This document shows positions 21,968-25,625 of a stretch of DNA of 25,625 nucleotides, one piece after another. The notes under the pieces were generated by a model, which had not been told where the DNA came from, did not search any database, and saw nothing but the letters and a program-made list of their open reading frames with translations. Every line of letters begins with the position of its first letter. Within the stretch, counting starts at the first letter, position 1. The stretch comes from Collinsella sp. (lineage in GTDB: Bacteria > Actinomycetota > Coriobacteriia > Coriobacteriales > Coriobacteriaceae). Made by a program: the position numbers and the translations under genes. The DNA lies in NCBI GenBank assembly GCA_019414025.1, contig DXMU01000011.1, positions 1 to 25,625 on the forward strand. Reading direction: 5' to 3'.

Positions 21968-22828
21968 ATGAATCCCATTACCATGAAGCTCGTCGTCGAT
22001 GATCTGATTTTGCAGGCTCTGCGCGAGGACATCACGTTTGAGGACGTGAGTACGGCGAGCGTGTGCCCCACGGCGCGCCCCGCTACCGTTGAGCTCATCG
22101 CCAAGGCCGATGGCATTATCGCCGGCCTGGACGTATTCGCTCGCACCTTTGAGCTGCTGGATCCGCAGAGCTCCGTGTTGTTCGATGTTTCGGATGGCGA
22201 CGAGGTGCATGCCGGCGACCACGTGGGCCAGGTGCGCGGCGACGCGCGCGTGCTGCTTTCGGGCGAGCGCGTGGCGCTCAACTACCTGCAGCGCATGAGC
22301 GGCATCGCTACCTACACGCACAGCATGGCCGCGGCGCTCGAGGGAACCAAGACCGTGCTCGTCGACACGCGCAAGACCACGCCGGGTATGCGCGTGTTTG
22401 AGAAGGCGGCGGTTGAGATTGGCGGCGGCAGCAACCACCGCTACAACCTGTCGACGGCCGTCATGCTCAAGGACAACCACATCGATGCCGCCGGCGGCGT
22501 GATGCGTGCGATCGAGATGGCGCGCGCCCATGCATCGTTTACCACGACGGTCGAGATCGAGTGCGAGAACCTGGACATGGTGCGCGAGGCCGTGGAAGCC
22601 GGCGCCGACATCATCATGTTCGACAACATGACCCACGACGACATGGCTGCCGCGATTGAGCTTATCGATGGCCGCGCCAAGACCGAGTGCTCGGGCAACG
22701 TGGACGCCAGCAACATTCGCGCCCTGGCCGATCTGGGTGTCGACTATATTAGCTCGGGCGCCCTGACGCACTCTGCGCCGATCCTCGACCTCTCGCTTAA
22801 GCACCTGCGTCTGCTGGACGGTAAATAA
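21968..22828 (+). CDS. nadC: Nicotinate-nucleotide pyrophosphorylase (quinolinate phosphoribosyltransferase)
   Basis: Converts quinolinate and PRPP to nicotinate mononucleotide, CO2 and PPi, completing the de novo branch started by NadB and NadA. The 286-aa product has LREDITFEDVST at the N-terminus, SGERVALNYLQRMSGIAT, DTRKTTPGMRVFEKAAV, GGGSNHRYNL, and MLKDNHI, which supply the phosphate and quinolinate contacts of type II phosphoribosyltransferases. The C-terminal barrel strands read VEIECENLDM, IIMFDNM, and VDYISSGALTHSA. The ATG is 3 bases after the nadB stop, and the stop overlaps the niaR ATG (TAATG), so the three are tightly coupled. Confidence 0.97.
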   Translation: MNPITMKLVVDDLILQALREDITFEDVSTASVCPTARPATVELIAKADGIIAGLDVFARTFELLDPQSSVLFDVSDGDEVHAGDHVGQVRGDARVLLSGERVALNYLQRMSGIATYTHSMAAALEGTKTVLVDTRKTTPGMRVFEKAAVEIGGGSNHRYNLSTAVMLKDNHIDAAGGVMRAIEMARAHASFTTTVEIECENLDMVREAVEAGADIIMFDNMTHDDMAAAIELIDGRAKTECSGNVDASNIRALADLGVDYISSGALTHSAPILDLSLKHLRLLDGK

Positions 22829-23373
22829 TGAACGCCCGCGAGCGTCGCCGTGCCATCATGGGCGTGCTCGAAGGAGCCAAGGAGCCCGTTTCGGGCAGCG
22901 CACTTGCCCGCGAGGTTGGCGTGAGCCGTCAGGTCGTGGTTCAGGATATTGCCCTGTTGCGTGCCGATGGGCACGATATCGTGGCGACCAACCGCGGCTA
23001 CGTGCTGCAGGAAGCCGCGAGTAGCCCCGCCGTGCCCACGCGTCTTGTTAAGGTTCGCCACAGCGTTGAGCAGGCAGGCGATGAGCTCACGAGTATCGTC
23101 GACGCCGGCGGCGCCGTGCTCAACGTGATCGTCAATCACCGCGTGTACGGTAAGATCACGGCCGACCTGGACATTCGCAATCGTCGCGATGTTGAGCGCT
23201 ACCTGCACGATATCGAGAGCGGCAAGAGCTTTCCACTATTAACGGTGACGAGCGGCTATCACTTCCATCGCATTGCGGCAGAGGATGAGCAAACCCTCGA
23301 CGAGATCGAGGCCGTGCTCAAGGAGAAGGGCTACCTTGCCGATTTAATGCCCTACGAGGATGATTTGTCCTAG
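22828..23373 (+). CDS. niaR: NAD biosynthesis repressor NiaR (HTH_11 + 3H domain)
   Basis: A transcriptional regulator that binds nicotinic acid as co-repressor. The 181-aa product has an N-terminal winged helix (about 5-60, SGSALAREVGVSRQVVVQDIALLRADG) and a C-terminal 3H domain (about 72-175), named for conserved histidines. H78, H145 and H147, with E86 nearby, match the metal site described for the Thermotoga homologue. The start overlaps the nadC stop by one base, so the repressor is made with the enzymes it controls. The 19-bp palindrome over the nadA promoter is the likely target, giving negative autoregulation. A strong terminator follows. Confidence 0.93.
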   Translation: MNARERRRAIMGVLEGAKEPVSGSALAREVGVSRQVVVQDIALLRADGHDIVATNRGYVLQEAASSPAVPTRLVKVRHSVEQAGDELTSIVDAGGAVLNVIVNHRVYGKITADLDIRNRRDVERYLHDIESGKSFPLLTVTSGYHFHRIAAEDEQTLDEIEAVLKEKGYLADLMPYEDDLS

Positions 23374-23382
23374 AACACATGC

Positions 23383-23425
23383 AAAAGGAGGCCTCCGCGG
23401 CGATGCGGAGGCCTCCTTTTTGTTT
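23383..23425 (+). terminator. Terminator of the nadABC-niaR operon
   Basis: 16-bp perfect stem (23383-23398 with 23405-23420) with a GGCGAT loop, ending TTTTTGTTT. The A-run opening the stem gives T-rich tails on both strands, so it may also stop the convergent ferredoxin transcript. Confidence 0.92.
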
Positions 23426-23464
23426 GTGCACGGTGTACTTTTGAGTGTGCAGGTGGGGGAGTTG

Positions 23465-23650
23465 TTACTCCTCGACGATCTCGGTGATCGCGCCAGCGGG
23501 GCAAGCGTCCTGGCAAGCGCCACAGGCGACGCAGGAGTCCTCGTCGGCGACGGTAGCGACGTCCTGGAGCTCCAGAACGCCAGCGGGGCAGGAGTCGACG
23601 CAAACGCCACAAGCGATGCACTCGTCGGCATCAATTACGGGATGAGCCAT
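23465..23650 (-). CDS. 2[4Fe-4S] ferredoxin
   Basis: A low-potential electron carrier of the cytoplasm, 61 aa. Two cluster motifs are complete: CIACGVCVDSCP and CVACGACQDACP, each C-x2-C-x2-C-x3-C-P, so each cluster takes three ligands from one motif and one from the other. The start at 23650 (MAHPVIDADEC) with GAGAGGAAA upstream is preferred to 23716. The product is the standard clostridial-type size. It is a single gene, convergent with niaR. It could serve pyruvate:ferredoxin oxidoreductase or hydrogenase, but neither is in the window. Confidence 0.95.
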   Translation of the reverse strand: MAHPVIDADECIACGVCVDSCPAGVLELQDVATVADEDSCVACGACQDACPAGAITEIVEE

Positions 23651-23711
23651 GGTAGTTTCCTCTCTGTTGACCGACGCTACAGGCGATGCGCGCCGGTTTG
23701 ATTCGGGCAAA

Positions 23712-23739
23712 AACATACCACGGGAGCGACCGTTTGCAA
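23712..23739 (-). promoter_or_regulatory. Probable promoter of the ferredoxin gene
   Basis: On the minus strand, -35 TTGCAA (23739-23734), 16-base spacer, -10 TATGTT (23717-23712). The ATG is about 62 bases further on. Confidence 0.5.
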
Positions 23740-23873
23740 TACCCTCTGGCCGGCATCTTCATACCGTTCGCCGAGTATGCCAAGGTTTACTAAAAAACGC
23801 GCAGGTGGGGCCGCTGAGCTGCGCAAATGTTAGCTAAAGGTGACTTGAAATATTGAGCTATTGAGCGCGCTTT

Positions 23874-23919
23874 GGAAAGCGCATCCCGGAACCGACGCTC
23901 AAAACGGGTCGCGCTTTCC
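23874..23919. repeat. Fourth 46-nt hairpin repeat unit
   Basis: The same length and layout as the three units at 7194-7363: arms 23874-23887 and 23906-23919 pair at 12 of 14, with an 18-nt loop ending GCTCAAAAC. It lies in the dnaK upstream region. In the rest of 23740-24192 no ORF, CIRCE box or convincing sigma-70 promoter was seen. A TTGACT (24071) and a TATATT (24086) are only 9 bases apart. AGATCT occurs twice, at 23980 and 23990. Confidence 0.75.
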
Positions 23920-24192
23920 TCGGGGGTGCCCCAAGATCGTTCCGTGTGGCTCCGGTCCAAACCTCAGCCATCTCTACATAGATCTCAATAGATCTGTCGA
24001 GAACTCAAACAGCGCATCTACCTGCGCATTTGAGAACCTAAACTCTCGGCAATAAGAAATCTTATATGAATTGACTTAGATTTTGTATATTCCGGCCCAT
24101 AAGGGGATACACTACATCCTGAAAGACAAGCCGAAGCGCCGCGTGACAGACCGTCGAGGCGGCGCGAACGCAAAAGAGAGAGGGAATTTCTA

Positions 24193-25625
<1,433 letters not shown>

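Noticed and set aside
24071..24091. TTGACT and TATATT as the dnaK promoter
   Set aside because: The spacing is 9 bases, too short for sigma-70.
23990..24192. CIRCE or HAIR operator for dnaK
   Set aside because: No TTAGCACTC or CTTGAGT-N7-ACTCAAG match was found. TTGAGAACCTAAACTCTC near 24029 has only 4-bp symmetric halves.

Overview
The window is about 60% or more GC, has short intergenic regions, uses ATG/GTG starts with AGGAG-type ribosome sites, and carries a DnaK without the Gram-negative-type insertion. With a nadABC-niaR operon, a NikR plus hyp cluster and many small palindromic intergenic repeats, it looks like a host-associated Coriobacteriia chromosome, most likely a Collinsella-type anaerobe. 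That assignment is inference from gene content and repeat style; no marker gene was searched.

Layout. 158-3741 (+): a run of four envelope genes: a small membrane-anchored protein, a zinc-ribbon protein with a Gln-rich tail, and two paralogous lipoproteins. 3881-4561 (+): pyrE, followed at once by a two-hairpin repeat element. 4915-5506: a scar in which the SIS end of an RpiR-type regulator (-) abuts a frameshifted, internally deleted 6-phospho-beta-glucosidase (+), the remains of a beta-glucoside operon. 5608-6144 (+): PTS glucose-type EIIA. 6382-6939 (+): a third lipoprotein, followed by a second copy of the two-hairpin element and three 46-nt hairpin units. 7405-8073 (-): HAD phosphatase. 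8197-14153 (-): hypE, hypD, hypC and hypF ([NiFe]-hydrogenase CN/CO ligand assembly), nikR with a metal-binding-looking N-terminal tail, and a small helical protein; no hydrogenase structural gene and no hypA/hypB are visible. 14375-14695 (-): thioredoxin; divergent from it an unrecognised 191-aa protein (+).

15426-19072 is a rearranged stretch. It holds a 5'-truncated AgrC-like histidine kinase (-), a membrane protein (+) whose stop codon is the first triplet of an IS3-family element, the complete IS3 element (17245-18549), a decayed second IS3 orfA (-), and a terminator hairpin. Three large palindromes follow. The last (19421-19464) overlaps a good promoter and is the likely NiaR operator for nadA-nadB-nadC-niaR (19506-23373), an autoregulated de novo NAD operon. 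A 2[4Fe-4S] ferredoxin (-) and the first 477 codons of dnaK (+) close the window.

The most unusual content is intergenic. At least three families of palindromic repeat keep their loops or outer blocks while the stem sequences differ between copies yet stay complementary within each copy. The two-hairpin element directly after pyrE and after the 6382-6939 lipoprotein gene is the best candidate for something undescribed.
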